Shown: one piece after another, positions 37,820 through 49,912 of the stretch
Position numbering within the stretch: position 1 is the stretch's first letter
Layout of the letters: each line of letters opens with the position of its first letter
NCBI RefSeq assembly: GCF_958298935.1
Contig: NC_084927.1
Location: forward strand, 25,370,001-25,434,000
Direction: 5' to 3'
From: Phragmites australis
Taxonomy: Eukaryota > Streptophyta > Magnoliopsida > Poales > Poaceae
DNA: 64,000 bases
Notes under the pieces: model-generated
Told to the model about the DNA's origin: nothing
The model's database searches: none
The model's input: only the letters and a program-made list of their open reading frames with translations
Program-made: the position numbers and the translations under genes

Positions 37820-38200
37820 GTAGTCAGCACGAGCCGTCGAACCGCACGCCTGCGCTAGGTCACCACCCCCTGCACGCCGCCCACCTCGAATCTTGCTCGT
37901 CGACGCCAGTGACCGGTGAGTCCAGTAGTCCACCACATGTCCGCCTCAGATCCAGTTCAATACTTTGGTTTTCTTTATTGGAGACTTTGAGTAATCAAGT
38001 GTTCATTCCTTTGTGCAGATAGCACGAGCCATCAAACCGCACACGGCATGCCCATGCCCACTCCAGGGCGCCACTCCCTTGTCGTCGCCCACCTCAGATC
38101 CTACCCGTCGGTGCCAGTGACCAGTGAGTCCACCACCTGTCCACTTCATTTCTCTGTTGCCTGTTAGAGGCTTCGAGTTATCGAGTGTTCATTCCTTCTA
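37820..38200. repeat. Direct duplication, period about 197 bp
   Basis: Units beginning 'agcacgagccgtcgaaccgc' (37826) and 'agcacgagccatcaaaccgc' (38021) both run on to 'tgagtcca' and 'gagtnatcgagtgttcattcct'. The duplication is in the hAT 5' region upstream of the transposase start. Confidence 0.75.
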
Positions 38201-38778
38201 ATTTTGGGACCAAGCTCTGCCACTAAACTTAGATGTTCTTTCTACCTGCTGTTTTAGTTGAAGTTGTACCTGTGTGTAAGTGTGTTCTGTTGTTTGTCTT
38301 TTGCTTTGTTCATACTAGGATTAAACCTGCAGAGTTCAAAATTCATGGAAAATCATGTTATTGAAGTTGTAGCAATGGAGATGTACATATTTCTGATTGG
38401 CATGCCTGTGTGTTTTGTTGTTTGTCTTGTCCTCTACATGCAACTCATTATCTCATACTCTCATTGACATGCTGGGCTAGACTTCAAAGTGAGGCAATGG
38501 GATATGCATAAGTATTCAGTGTCATGTACTTATGTTATCCCATTTCATTCTTTGGATATGTAGCTTCATGGTAATTTTAGTTTATTCATTGTCATCCTTT
38601 GTTTCTACTTCATACACTGCATCCTGAAAAAGAAAAATCTTCTTTTGTATGTCCAGAACTCACACGCACATATTATGATAACATTGTTTTAGCTGTTGTC
38701 TTGTGTCTGCTGCTCATTTGGTCATAATGCAATTGATCTCTGGTTGTGTTTGTTTTATTTTTGTCAGTTTGATTCGAA

Positions 38779-41700
38779 ATGTCAACTCCTGGTACTAGTG
38801 GATCTCACGCTGGTGGTGCTATGTCACACCCTAATTTTCAATTTTCTAAAATCTTTCCAAGATTTGATTGTAGCTTCAATAATTAGAATAGGGAAAAGCC
38901 TATTTCTATATTCAAATTCAAATTTGAATTAGGTTATTAACTGTTTGAATGTATTCATGTTGAATATAGACATATAGGTTTTCTTTGGATTTTATTTGAG
39001 CTCTTTTGGAGTTTATTAGAATTTATTTGAGTTAAATCTTATTTCTAAAATGCCAAAATGTTTGTGAGCACAAAATATTTTTATTGGCTTCTAAATGATT
39101 TCAAGCTTGCTGGAATTAGTCATCTAGGTTTTCCTTTGTTTTTGTTGGATTTGGTTTGTAGCTTTTATTTGAATTTGGTTTGCTTCGATTTGAATTTCAA
39201 AAGAATTAGACAAGAAAAGGAAAAAAAAAAGAAAACCTATAGCTACCAGACCTCCCTCCCACCTTTCGGTCCAGCCAAGCCCGGCCTACCGCCACCTCTC
39301 CCTCTCGCTCAACCCACCACCCGCCTAGGCCGCGCCCCGCATTCTTGGCCCAGCGTCAGCCTGCCTGCACGCCTCTACCAGCCATGCTCCTGCGCCCGCT
39401 TCGCCTGTCGCCTGCCGAACACGCCTCGGCACCAACCCGCCTTCACCCTCGCGCCACGTATTCGTCTCTAAGTCAAATGCGCCTATGCTACCGAGTCTGA
39501 GTTGGACACGAGCCGCCATCGCCAAGGAGTCCCGACCTACCTCGATAGCATTTCCACTGCCTATATAACCCAAGGCCCCCTCCCTATTCGCCTTTGTCAT
39601 CGCTAACCCCCTTCCCGAGCCTCGCCGACCTTGGTAAGCCCCAAATCGAGTTCCATGTGCCACCCTTGTAGTGTTCCGTCGCTCGCCATGCACCGAAGTG
39701 CCGTCCGGCATGTTCTCCGGCCGTGCGCCGCCGCATTCCCCTCGATCGCTGCTGTCCTGTTCCCCTCCAGCCACCCCTCCTCTTCTATGCCGTCCGATCT
39801 TAAGTGCGCCGCCCATATTAGATCAGAAACATACCCCTTGGGTAGCCAACCGATAGTTAACACGTGTCACCCCTTTAATCCCTCAGCAGTCTTGCCACGT
39901 CATCTTGCCACATCAGTGCCACAATAGCAATTTCGCTCACGTGTCATGCCCAGTCAACACCAACACAATAAATGAGGATTTCAGTATAAAAATAATCTGG
40001 AAAATCCAGGAAAAGGCAATTTTGGAATCAGCCCTTGAACTTTTTCTATTTTTAAATAAAAGCCCTTGTCCTTTTATAGATCAGCCTTAAACTTTTCCAT
40101 ATTTGCAAATAGGTCCCTCTATTTTTACAAAAAGTTTCCTAAACTTCCATTTTATTCCAAATAAGTCATTTTCTTTTTCAGATTTAACCCTAAAATTATT
40201 TTAGCCATAACTTCTTCGTTTTAGCTCCGATTTAAGTGATTCTTGCGCTCAAATTTTTCTAAAATCATGATCTATCCAACCATGCCAATTTCAAGTATGA
40301 ATTCTCACATCTTTATAGTAATTTTTCCTCATTAACACATAGATCCCTACAACATGAGGATATTATTTTGATTAGTAAATTTGTGGTTGACACAATGCCA
40401 TATAGGTCATGAACTACATGTCATTGTATCACAAACATGAGTTTATTATATTAAAATAATATATTATTTTTTAGGTCACACATGTTAATGCTTCAATTAA
40501 TCCTTTCTATCATTTCATGGTGTCCTAGTTCCTATCCCTTTCTTCAAAAGAAGTCCAGTCAATCATGTTTTCTTGTCCAGCCCAATCAAAGATCTCAGTC
40601 CATCATTCTATTCCTGTTATTCCCATAATTTGGAGTTTATTCGATGTTGCTTTTGTTTGTCGATAGAATTCGTGATTCATCAACAACGCTTCAGATCTGT
40701 ACGAGGGATTTCAAGACCAAGATTTTAACAACACTAAGCAGCATTAGGTAAAAGGCAAATGTACTTCTTGATCATATTGCTCCTATATTAAACTATTTTG
40801 TCTTACAAATTACATGCAATATCAATTTGATGGGTAGTCACCTATGTTAGAGTTTACCTAGATTTTTCCTTATCATCCCTTGGAACCTCAGTGGTTTATG
40901 GTTAGGTGTCTTTTGTGGGTAGATTCGCTTATCCATGTTATCAAAATGTTGGAAAGTGTCATATACTTGATTAATGAACAGATGCAATGATGATGGTTAA
41001 TTTGATAATGGTATAACAACATGGAATCTTAGGCCTTGAGCAAAGTGGGTTCTGTTTGGGATGGTGATCATGATTATATTATTGATTTAGTATTTGCTCA
41101 AGTGACCTAATTAAGGATCGATTCGTGGAGCGACAAACCAAGAATTAACGTACCAACCACAAGACTGATATGGCTAAGGCGTGATATACTGGTTAGAGTT
41201 TTATCCAGTGTGTGTCGGGTTGGCACAAAAGTGGATTTCTGGTTTGGAAACGCTGCGGTCTTTCTGTAATCCCTGACGGTGAAACCTAGTGGGCATGTGC
41301 ATGCTGGATTAGGCTCTGGTTAGTGGAAAAATATTGTACGATGATTTCTTGGCAGCGCACCACTGATGTGTGTTAAGTGTTTTGCGAAAATGGCAACATG
41401 GACTTCACTAACTCGTGGGGAAAACCGAACAACCACTGCAGAGTGTAAAATCTGCTATATCAGCCGTGCTCATGGTCATGAGAGACTTGGATACTCACAT
41501 GATTAGTTGGTTTTGGATATAGTGGTGGAATGGTTATGGTTATGGTATGACAATACTGATGGTACTAAATAGTTACGTTTGCAAGGTGGGGAGTCTTGTA
41601 TTTAGTTGTTGGGTCGTTTGGGATACATTCACTTAATAACTATTTAAACGCTTTTCAATTACACTACTATTTTCTTTGCTCGTATTTATGCAAATAAACC

Positions 41701-43525
41701 TTGTGTTAGTCTGTCATTGTTATAAGCGTGCATATCACTATTCTCCTGTATACTTGCTGAGTGTGCCATGTGCTCACACTTGCTATTTTCTCTATGTCAT
41801 GCGACATGTGTGGTGTTGCTCAGTGAGTGAAGATGTTGAAGACTATCAATATGAGGTTGTGACGTTCTAGAATGTGTGTCTTCTGGTCGGTTGTCTGCGG
41901 TGTTGTTGGGCACCAGTGCTTCTGTTCCGCTGCATATATCTACATAAAAAATAATATATGTCAATTATTGTAAGAGTTAAACGTTTATTTCTTTAAAGTA
42001 TTACTTTTGTTACTTCACCTGTGACATCCTTGTGCATGTTAAACCTCCTGAGCACACATAAGCCGCACCTGGTTCTGTTCGTTAAAACTGGGTGTGACAT
42101 GCTACCATTGTTGCACAGCCATATGGCTTAGCAGCGCAATTGGAGACACTAGTACATGTTCCAATAGTCAATCACAGCAACTAAAGTTACCTATTTTGTA
42201 ATTTGTAGGTTCATTTATGTTACAGCCCCTCATACTACTGAAGTGATAAATGTTTTTCATGAAGTTCTCCTAAATTTGGCATATTGAGAGGAATTTGTCC
42301 ACCATAACCCTTGATAATTGCAGCACCAACGATAGTCTCATAGAGAAAATGATAGATAAGTTGTCACTTGCCACTTGTATGTTGAAGGTCAAATTGTTGT
42401 ATATGCATTGTGTTGCACAAATATTAAATCTGATTGTGAAAGATAGAATGTCTGTCTTGGATAAGGAGATTGAAAGGGTTCGAGATAGTGTTGGATTTTG
42501 GGAAGCCACACCAAAAAGGCATGAGTGGTTTGAAAAAATGGCTTCCCAAATGAACATAAAATATGAAAAAAAAAATTACTCTTGATTGTAAAACTAGATG
42601 GGATTCTACTTATCTGATGCTTAGCATTGCAATAGGGTACCAAGGTATTTTTGAATGTCTTGCTCAGCATGATAAATTATTTACTCCTTGTTGTCCAACT
42701 AAGGATGATTGAAAATTTGCTAAAGAGCTTTATGATAGATTAAATGTCCTACGATGTCACTGATTTATTGTTATGCACTAGATATGTCATAGCAAATTTT
42801 TTCTTTCCCAAAATATGTAATGTTTATTTGGCTATTAGGAAATGGCAAGCTAGCAGCAACCCTAAGGTAGAAGAAATGGCAAAGTTGATGAAAGAGAAAT
42901 TTAAAAAATATTGGTTAGATATTCATAATTTGATGGATGTTGTTGTTGTCCTAGATCCTAGGTACAAACTACAATTATTGAATGCTCTTTTCCTCAAAAT
43001 TAATGGGATAGAAAGTGCACCTAATTTCTTTTGAAAAAGTTAGAGATTTGTTGTACAACTTGTTGTTGCAATACCAAGATACCATGGATGGTATTGCAAC
43101 AACAGATGGTGCTGATACTGGAGTTATTATTGCTGCTCAGACCGAAGATGATGACTGGATTGGCACGTTCGATGAATACATAGCAAAGCAACCAGTTTTG
43201 ACGTCTTCTTATGTACACACAGAGTTGAATTTGTATTTGGAGGAGCCACTACTACCTAGAACACAATATTTGGACATCATACACTAGTTGCAATATGCAG
43301 GGCTCAAATGTCCTATTTTGCGAAAGATTGCACGAGATGTTATGACAATTACCATGACAATAGTAGCATCCGAGTCAGTTTTTAGAACCGGCGGGAGGGT
43401 AATTAGTCCATCTTAAAGTAGTATTGCACCACAAATAGTAGAAGCACTTATGTGTATACAAACTTGGTCTCGAGCTGATATGTTAGGTCAAAATAGTGTA
43501 CATGCAATTCTATATTTCTATACTT
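38779..43525 (+). pseudogene. hAT transposase (RICESLEEPER-like), split by solo LTR
   Basis: The ORF starts at ATG 38779 (MSTPGTSGSHAGGA) and is interrupted at 38821 by the solo LTR. It resumes at 42105 (TIVAQPYGLAAQLETL). The later core reads ITLDNCSTNDSLIEKMIDKL, HCVAQILNLIVKDRMSVLDK and ERVRDSVGFWEATPKR (42295-42585), then DCKTRWDSTYLML after a frame change. A DUF4413-like segment follows (42744-43034). The C-terminal dimerisation region has PILRKIARDVMT, ASESVFRTGGRV and EALMCIQTWS (43300-43480), with a stop after VISPS. Several frameshifts and stops are present and the BED zinc-finger part is missing, so no activity is expected. Confidence 0.85.
38822..42099 (+). mobile_element. Solo LTR, 3278 bp, with perfect 5-bp TSD
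   Basis: It starts tgtcacaccctaa and ends actgggtgtgaca, a perfect terminal tgtcacacc/ggtgtgaca inverted pair. It is flanked by TGCTA on both sides (38817-38821 and 42100-42104). No internal coding region and no second LTR are present, so it is a solo LTR from unequal recombination. The length and TGTCACACCC start suggest a grass Ty3/gypsy family. Frames in 39058-39930 are within the LTR. Confidence 0.9.
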
Positions 43526-44568
43526 TTGACAAACTGACACGTGTATGCACTAACTTGTGAACATTGTGTTATTAGGGCATCAATCCACCTTTTCAAGTGC
43601 ATTGATGACTTGCCTTGAGGATGAAGAGAAAGAAATGGTAATATAATTATATTATTCTTGTAAATTATGACTTACTACTTAACACATGAGTGTGCTAATT
43701 GTGCTCACTATCTTTAGGAGGAACCTGATTCAACTATTGTTGATTGATAAACATTGAACAATGATTATCAATGTTGGATGCATATATGATTGGATGATGA
43801 ATTGAAGGCTCTATAATTTGCTTGTGGCTACTTGCTTTTCTTTCAATCTGTTATTTGATCTTTGGGCAAGATTGCAAGACATGAGTTGTAATAAACTAGG
43901 AATATATTACTCATTCTGTACTTCTATTGTTGCCTCCCAGCTTTGTCTGTCATGTGTCGAGTCATGTGTGGAAATTGGAATTATGGATCAGGTTTGATTA
44001 GTGGATGTTGTTATATTTTCATGTACCCATGTTGGCATGTTGCTACACTACCAGTCTGCCAGGCCTATTGATGATCGTTTGTTTGTCTGATAATATGGGC
44101 ATATGGTCAGATTGTTTGCTATTAGAACTATGTGAATATGAGTGCTGCTGTAGTACAGAAGATGAGAACTGAGAAGAACTCTTTCACTGTTTGCTGGTTC
44201 AATGGTAATATGAGTTCTTCACTGTTTGTCAAATTATATTACTGAAGTATTATTTGTTCTTCATTATTTGCTATTCTGCTGTTCTATTATGCTGTTCTTC
44301 AATGGTAATATACTCAAATTGTTTGATGTTCTGCTTGTTCAAACTTCAAAATCCTATAACCCGTAGGTCCCTGTCGGGTTTCAGGTCCCTGTCGGGTTCA
44401 GGTTCGGGGGTGGTTTTATGCTCATCGCATGTTCCGGTTCGGGGTGAGTTTTTAGTTTTGGGTTTTGGGTTGAGTGCGTTTTTGCAGCATCCGGCCCCAA
44501 CTCGACCCGTTGCCATGCCTTTTGCACACGTTGTTAGGCTAACTAGGCGATGATTCAGCACCCATTTA

Positions 44569-44959
44569 ATACGCTGACTTAGCGGCTGGTGGTCATGTAG
44601 ACAGGTACATCGACGTCGGGCTGAAAGAAAAGCAGTGTGTGTAAAAGAAGGAGGAGGGCCAGGGGAAGCTCATCGTGTGCTCGTTTGGCCAGAAGGTGCA
44701 CTACAGCGGCGGCTCGACGTGCGACTGGATCGGGTGGTGGCCGAAGTTGGGGAAGAGGCTCAGCCCAGTGGTGAAGAGGACAAAATCAGGCTGGGGAAAT
44801 AGTGGAGAGCGTCGGGTAGTCCTCTCCGAGGTTTCACATGACCGGGCTATGGAGGAACAAGGCTTGGGCGCGGTGGATTTGGACAGTGGTGGCGTGTGCT
44901 GTGCTACTCTGTGTTTTGTGCTTTGGCCGATAGAGAGGGTGAGAGAGAGAGGGAGGGGG
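44569..44959 (+). other. GC-rich core of the outer TIR element, possible captured fragment
   Basis: Between the two TIR halves lies about 390 bp of GC-rich sequence with an open frame (44675-44965) reading KLIVCSFGQKVHYSGGSTCD. I do not recognise a family. A GC-rich, coding-looking core between long TIRs is what gene-capturing MULEs (Pack-MULEs) look like, but parentage is unproven. Confidence 0.4.
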
Positions 44960-45140
44960 TGCTGAGTCAGCGCCTAGTCAACCTAAACATGTGTGCAAAA
45001 CAACTATCCAAAGTGCCCCAAGACAAGCTGTAAACAGTTTTGATAGATCAGGAATGTAAGATTTCTGGTTTTGAAGTTGAGGGACGAAGATCAAACAGAG
45101 CTATAGTTGAGGGGCTGAAAATAGACTAAATTATTATTCT

Positions 45141-46152
45141 AAAGGAAAAGGTCCACTTTACAACCTTCAACTATTCCCTCCAGTCTGAAATAAGTGTCGT
45201 TTTGGCCATCTGCACGTTCCCTAAAATACAACTTTAACTACTACTTTTTGTTGTAATATATTGATAAAACATAGCATCCAAACGGAATACATAAAAAGTA
45301 ATTTGTAGCAAAAAATTAAAATAGTTAATTATACACAACCCAAAACGACACTTATTTTAGACTAGAGGGAGTATGAGCTAAGTCTGGTTTTCAACCTTCA
45401 ACCGTGAAACCGCTCTCTTTTCAACCCTGAACTATTAAAACAGTTCACCTTTCAACCTCAACTCGAATTTAGAGTGGTTTTTGGGTGATATGACGCTCAC
45501 ATGACGACGTGACCTAAGTCTAATTTTTTTTCAGTTTTAAAATTGGTAAATGACTTACAAAAATTCTTGAAAAAAAATCACTCGCATTGTAGAGTGTTTG
45601 TAAAGTAAATATTTTTTTGTATGATTGAAATAAAGTATAATCGAAATGCAAAAAAAAAGTGTGTAAAACTAAATAAAATATTTTTGTGTTGATTAAACTT
45701 TGTTTCCTTCGGAAAAAATTGATTTATGTTCTAAATACTCCGTGTGTAGCTGAAAATGTTAAGAATATAAATCAATTTGATATGGGTGGAATTAAAGTTT
45801 GATTGGGCATGCCAAAAATGGTTTGATTTAGTTTTAAACGCTAAGTTTTTTTGCAGGCTGGTTATACTTCACTTCACTTGTACAAAATTTGTTTAAGTTA
45901 TAAATATCCCATAGAGTAATTTGAAGTCATTTGCGAATTTTCAAAATTTTAGAACTATTTTAGTGCCACCACATCAGTGCCACATCATCCAAATCTACTC
46001 TAAATTTAGCTCAATGTTGAAAAGTGAACGGTATTCATAGTTGAGGGTTGGGAAGTGAACGATTTTTATGTTGAGGGTTGAAATGTGAATGGATTAAAAG
46101 TTGAGGTTGATAAACTGACTTAGGACATAATCGAAGGTTCTAAAGTAGACTT
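45141..46152. mobile_element. Second TIR element, abutting the first
   Basis: Left text 45148-45480 without the MITE (ggtccactttacaaccttca, ttcaaccttcaacc) is inverted at 46010-46150 (gttctaaagtagac, gttgagggttg). Flanking repeats attattattct (45130-45140) and attactattct (46153-46163) differ at one base and overlap the target duplication of the preceding element. It is about 1 kb, or about 0.8 kb without the inserted Stowaway. No coding sequence. Confidence 0.6.
45174..45371. mobile_element. Stowaway MITE
   Basis: The TIRs read ttccctccagtctgaaataagtg (start) and cacttattttagactagagggag (end). They are nearly complementary, of the CTCCCTCYGT Stowaway type, and flanked by TA on both sides (45172-45173, 45372-45373). 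The element is 198 bp with an AT-rich centre. Confidence 0.9.
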
Positions 46153-46163
46153 ATTACTATTCT

Positions 46164-46701
46164 GAATTAGAGAAAACACAAGGTGTTACATGTGCTCGCT
46201 GAGCAAAAGTGCGAGGGCGGCGACAGCAGGGCATAAACGGGTGGGGGACACTAGAGATCACGCCTCGAGCCGGTGAAAGAGTACGCAGCATAGTGGTTCT
46301 GAACCGAACGTGCCGCTCTGAAACTTTGCAGGTGACGAAAACGAATTGAAATTCCACAGGGGGAAAAATAGGCGCAAGGAGACAAAAGTGGAAAAACGAG
46401 GAGACAGACAACGGCAACTTGTTTGCAGATCGTGTGGTGATTGTTCTCTACTACTCATCTGAACGGCAATTTTCAGTATCAGACGTATTCAGTTTGCAGC
46501 ATCGGATTCCGGTTACTCGCCAGTTGCTATGAGTGCTCAAGAGTCAAGGTTATGCGGTTCGCGGACGCACATGAAATAGAAGAAGAAACAAATGTTTCTG
46601 ATCTACGACGAATTCATTTCTGACCTCACAAGATCAAGAACAACGCAAAACTAAGAATTACAATGTTGTTCTTTTTCCCGTTTTGCAGTATCGGTCATAC
46701 A
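46164..46701. other. Formin 3' flank
   Basis: Sequence downstream of the formin stop, presumably 3' UTR and intergenic. No other gene was recognised. Confidence 0.5.
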
Positions 46702-49469
46702 TTATTCAGGAAGACAGGGAGGATTTGATCCATGGAAACTCCTGGCTCTCCTCACCTCTTTGCACACCCTCTCCAGCATCGTCAAGAAGTCCCTGACAAT
46801 GACGAAGATCCTGAGTGGGCTCGCCTCGTCCTTGCCGACGTCGCCGTGGTAGTACTCGGTGATGTCCCTGACGTGCCCCAGGACCCGGCGCTCGCCGTCC
46901 TCCAGCTCCCGGATCACCTCCTCTGCGTGGCCGACGAACGGTGCCATGAAGGCGACGAAGCACTGGCTCCTCTCGTCGCCGGACAGGTCCTTGCCCACTA
47001 GCTCCTTGATCCGGGACAGACCGTGCGACAGGCTGCACACTGAGGTGGTGAGCACGTCCAGGTCGACGGTCGCCGTCTTCTTGACGTTGGTGAGCTCGGC
47101 GGCAAGCCCGGTGACGATGTCCGTCCCCTCCGCCGTGCGCATCGTTGGCTTCTGCGACCGAATCATTTCCTGGACCACGAAGTGCAGCAGCGTGGTCTTC
47201 CCATCGGTGCCCTTGACGTCGGCGAGCTTGAGCAGCGCGTCGAGCTTGAACGCCATGGCGCCGCCCCTCGCCGTCCCGACGTTCATCCGATTCCCGGTCT
47301 TCAGCACGGCCTCCAGCAGCTTCAGGAACAGCTTGCTCGACATCAGCTCCCTGCACGCATCCTTTGAGACACGAAGAAAGAACGTGCGACAACGTTAGAA
47401 CAGTTTGACCACGAGTAGAATTGGCACACCAGCTAACGCGAGGAGCCCAAGATTGCCTGCCTCGTCTCGCTTACCTCGAGCATTGCGAACGACTTCTTGA
47501 TGTGGCCGACCTCGTCGGCGAAGGTCTCCCGGTACAGCATGGCCTCGACGCGCGCGAACGCGCTCGGTATCGTGAGCACCACCTTGAGGAGCCTTTCGGC
47601 CGGGACCAGGCTGCCGACATCGCCGTCGTAGCTCGAGAGCTTGTCGACCTCTTCCTTGGTCGGTGCCATCTTGATCAGCGCCTCCAGCTGCTGCACCGAC
47701 AAGCTGCTCCCTGAACCAACCCGACCAAACCATGTAGGCACGAGACAAAAGATCCGTACTTGTTGTCGCTCGCAGTTTGCTTTACTTACCCTGCAGCAAA
47801 GCGGCGTAGATCTGCTCGGCAGTGGCGTCCAAGGCCTTCATCAAGATGGTGATGTTCTGCAGCCTCTTGGGGTCCAGGACGTGGTGCCCTAGCGAGGGGC
47901 TCCAGATCTGGGCCTCCTCGTGCTTCGCCGAGCGCCTCGCGGCGTTGTACCCGAACAACGATTCGATCATCTTTTCGTCCAATCTGCGAAGCATCAAGCA
48001 GTGGTTACACTTCGAATTCGTTCATGATCATAGGGGAGTGCGCGGGAAGCGGTACGTGCGGAGGTGATTCAAACTTACTCGAACGAGCTGGATCGGATCC
48101 TGTCCCACACCATCCGCCGGTTGGGCGCGGCACGTACCTTGTCCCAGTGCAGCGGCTTCAGCTTGGGCAGCGGCGCGCCGTTCTTGCCGACCGGTGCGCT
48201 CTGCCTGAACAGACCAGGCGGCGCGGGCGGCGGCGGGAGGCCGGGCCCACTGCTCCTCTGAACATTATTTTGTTGCGGGACTAGAAGTGGCGGCGGCGGC
48301 GGCGGTAGGGGAATGGCCGGACCACCACAACTTGTCTGAATATTTTGCTGCTGTTTTACCACCGGCGGCGGCGGAGGCGGAACCGGCGGCACCGTATTGC
48401 TACCTGTTGCATCCGAGCTCACGGTGTCCGCCTCTGCTTCTGCTTCTTTTACGTGACAGGCGCTGCCGCTTTCAAATTTTAGAGACTTGACGGGTTGACA
48501 AGTTCCCTGGAGCTCATGATCCTTGAGCAGCTGCGCTGTCGACACGGTCACCGATGAGCTCGGGGAGTGTGCGCGGCGGCCCCGGTCCTCATTACTCGGC
48601 GTGCGCGGGCACAGCGGCGAATACGGATCTGCAACCTTCTTATCTGAAGGCGTCGTAGGGGCAGAGCTCCGCCGCTTCGACTGGCCGGAGGGCGACGGCG
48701 ACACGCCGTCGGCTTGGCTGCCCTTCGCGTCCCGTAGCTCGGAGTAGGAGAAGTGCGACGACTGGAAGCAGCACGAGGAGTGGACCGACTCGGCGCCATC
48801 GTCGGAGCAACCTCCACTGCCTTCCCCCTCGCACTTGGGTTCGTCATGCTTCGGCCCGGCCATCTCCGGCGGTGCCTTTCCTCTGCCGTCGTCGTGGCCG
48901 GCCTCGAGGTACGGCTTGATGGTGTCCAGGTAGAGCAGGCCCGGGCCCGGCTCGAAGCTCACCTTGTTGGTGCCGTTGAGGTCAGCACCCCCGCGCCTCC
49001 CCTGAAACCTTTTGCACGTCAGGAACACTACCAGGACGGCAAGGAGCACCAGCACAGCCCCGGACAACGCCGCCGCCGCGGCAACAGCGACCAGCTGCGT
49101 GCTTGTATTTTTACTTCCGTGCTCGCCTCCCCCGTCGCGCGGGCTCTGCGCGGTGGCATTTCCTCTCTCGTGGTTGTGGACAACTTTTCCGTGGACCGGG
49201 AGTCGCGCGTCCTTGTGGAGCAGAGGTAAGTGAGCATGAGCCGGAGCTGGGGCTGGAGAGACTCCATGACCATGATGCTGCTTCTGCTTCTGCTTCAGAC
49301 CGAGAGTGTTAAAATCACGCAGCAATCTGAACCTTGCATGGCCATTACCAGCTTCCCTCCTCTTCTTGCCATTGCCGGTGATCGAGAATAAAAGACCGGC
49401 GAAGCATGCGATCAAGAAGAGGCAGAGCAGGAGTCGTCTAGAGAGACTGGACATGGCTGCAGGCATCAA
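46702..49469 (-). CDS. Class I formin (FH1/FH2, membrane-anchored)
   Basis: There are four exons: 49469-48079, 47983-47790, 47710-47475 and 47361-46702, with GT-AG junctions that splice in frame to about 826 residues. Residues 1-31 are a hydrophobic signal peptide ([20 protein letters not shown]). Residues 32-123 are a His/Pro-rich extracellular stretch ([10 protein letters not shown]). Residues 124-151 are a transmembrane helix with a KRFQGRR stop-transfer. Residues 360-425 are a proline-rich FH1 ([18 protein letters not shown]). The FH2 domain runs from [12 protein letters not shown] to the C-terminus, with [34 protein letters not shown] and [20 protein letters not shown]. Such proteins nucleate and elongate actin filaments at the plasma membrane or cell wall interface. 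GC content is high, as is usual for grass genes. An alternative start at the Met of MSSLSRR is possible. Plus-strand frames here are shadows. Confidence 0.93.
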
Positions 49470-49912
49470 ACCATTTCAAGGGGAGGGAATGGATCGATGG
49501 TGGGAGAGCAGAGGATAGTGTTCTTTGGTGGGAGAAAGCTGTGAAGGCTGTGAGATACAAGGATTGGCGCCGGTAGGCAGGCAGAGGCAGGAACGTACAC
49601 GGTCAGCTCAGCTAGGAGCCTTCAATGCCACTCCAAGGAATCCCTGAACAGTGGCAGGTGCGCGTGGCAGTGCAGTGACGCCATTGTTGCATCCCATGTA
49701 CCTGCCTATATGCTCTTGCATTACTGTGTCCATGCACGTGTGATGTGTCTTGGCTTCTGACTTGGCTAATATCTCCGAGCTGTTGGTTGCTAATTTCTCT
49801 TTGTGAAGACGACTCCACAGAAATTCTTTTGATATTTTCAGAATAAGATTAGAAGATGAGTAGTAAGTACTTCATGGTTCACAAAAAAGAAATTTGCACA
49901 GATTAAAAATAA
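49470..49912 (-). promoter_or_regulatory. Formin 5' flank
   Basis: The 440 bp upstream of the formin ATG hold the 5' UTR and proximal promoter. A CT-rich stretch precedes the start codon on the coding strand. No confident TATA assignment was made. Confidence 0.4.

Larger units (their letters stand above)
37336..44520 (+). mobile_element. hAT element inserted in the left TIR of the outer element
   Basis: The left end taggcctggcaacaggtcagg and right end ctcgacccgttgccatgcct are inverted and flanked by 8-bp direct repeats tttgcgca (37328-37335) and tttgcaca (44521-44528), 7 of 8 identical. The single difference is G to A at a CpG. The element carries a decayed RICESLEEPER-like transposase and is itself interrupted by a 3.3-kb solo LTR. 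Without the LTR it would be about 3.9 kb. Confidence 0.75.
37192..45132. mobile_element. Outer TIR (MULE/MITE-type) element split by a hAT insertion
   Basis: Left sequence 37192-37335 (ttagtctattttcag, ccctcaactatgg, aaaccagaaattttatg, gatagac-like text) is inverted at 44990-45132 (tttctggttttgaagttgag, ctgaaaatagactaa). The inverted match resumes beyond the hAT insertion: 44521-44568 (ttgcacacgttgttaggcta) pairs with 44960-45000. The TIR is thus about 190 bp and the element only about 0.75 kb without its passenger. It is flanked by identical 10-bp direct repeats attattctaa at 37182-37191 and 45133-45142. The size suggests the Mutator superfamily. Confidence 0.7.

Noticed and set aside
37329..37936. 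Overlapping long GC-rich frames on both strands
   Set aside because: Within the hAT 5' region, with internal duplications; no domain and frames open on both strands.
39325..39816. 163-aa minus-strand frame
   Set aside because: Inside the solo LTR; GC-rich chance frame.
46706..47392. 228-aa minus-strand frame overlapping the formin last exon
   Set aside because: Alternate frame of the FH2 exon, Arg/Gly/Ala-rich shadow; the 46702-47361 frame carries the FH2 motifs.
46859..47398. Plus-strand 179-aa open frame, and other plus-strand frames across 46.7-49.5 kb
   Set aside because: They lie antisense to formin exons and reflect GC-rich codon use; no family motif.
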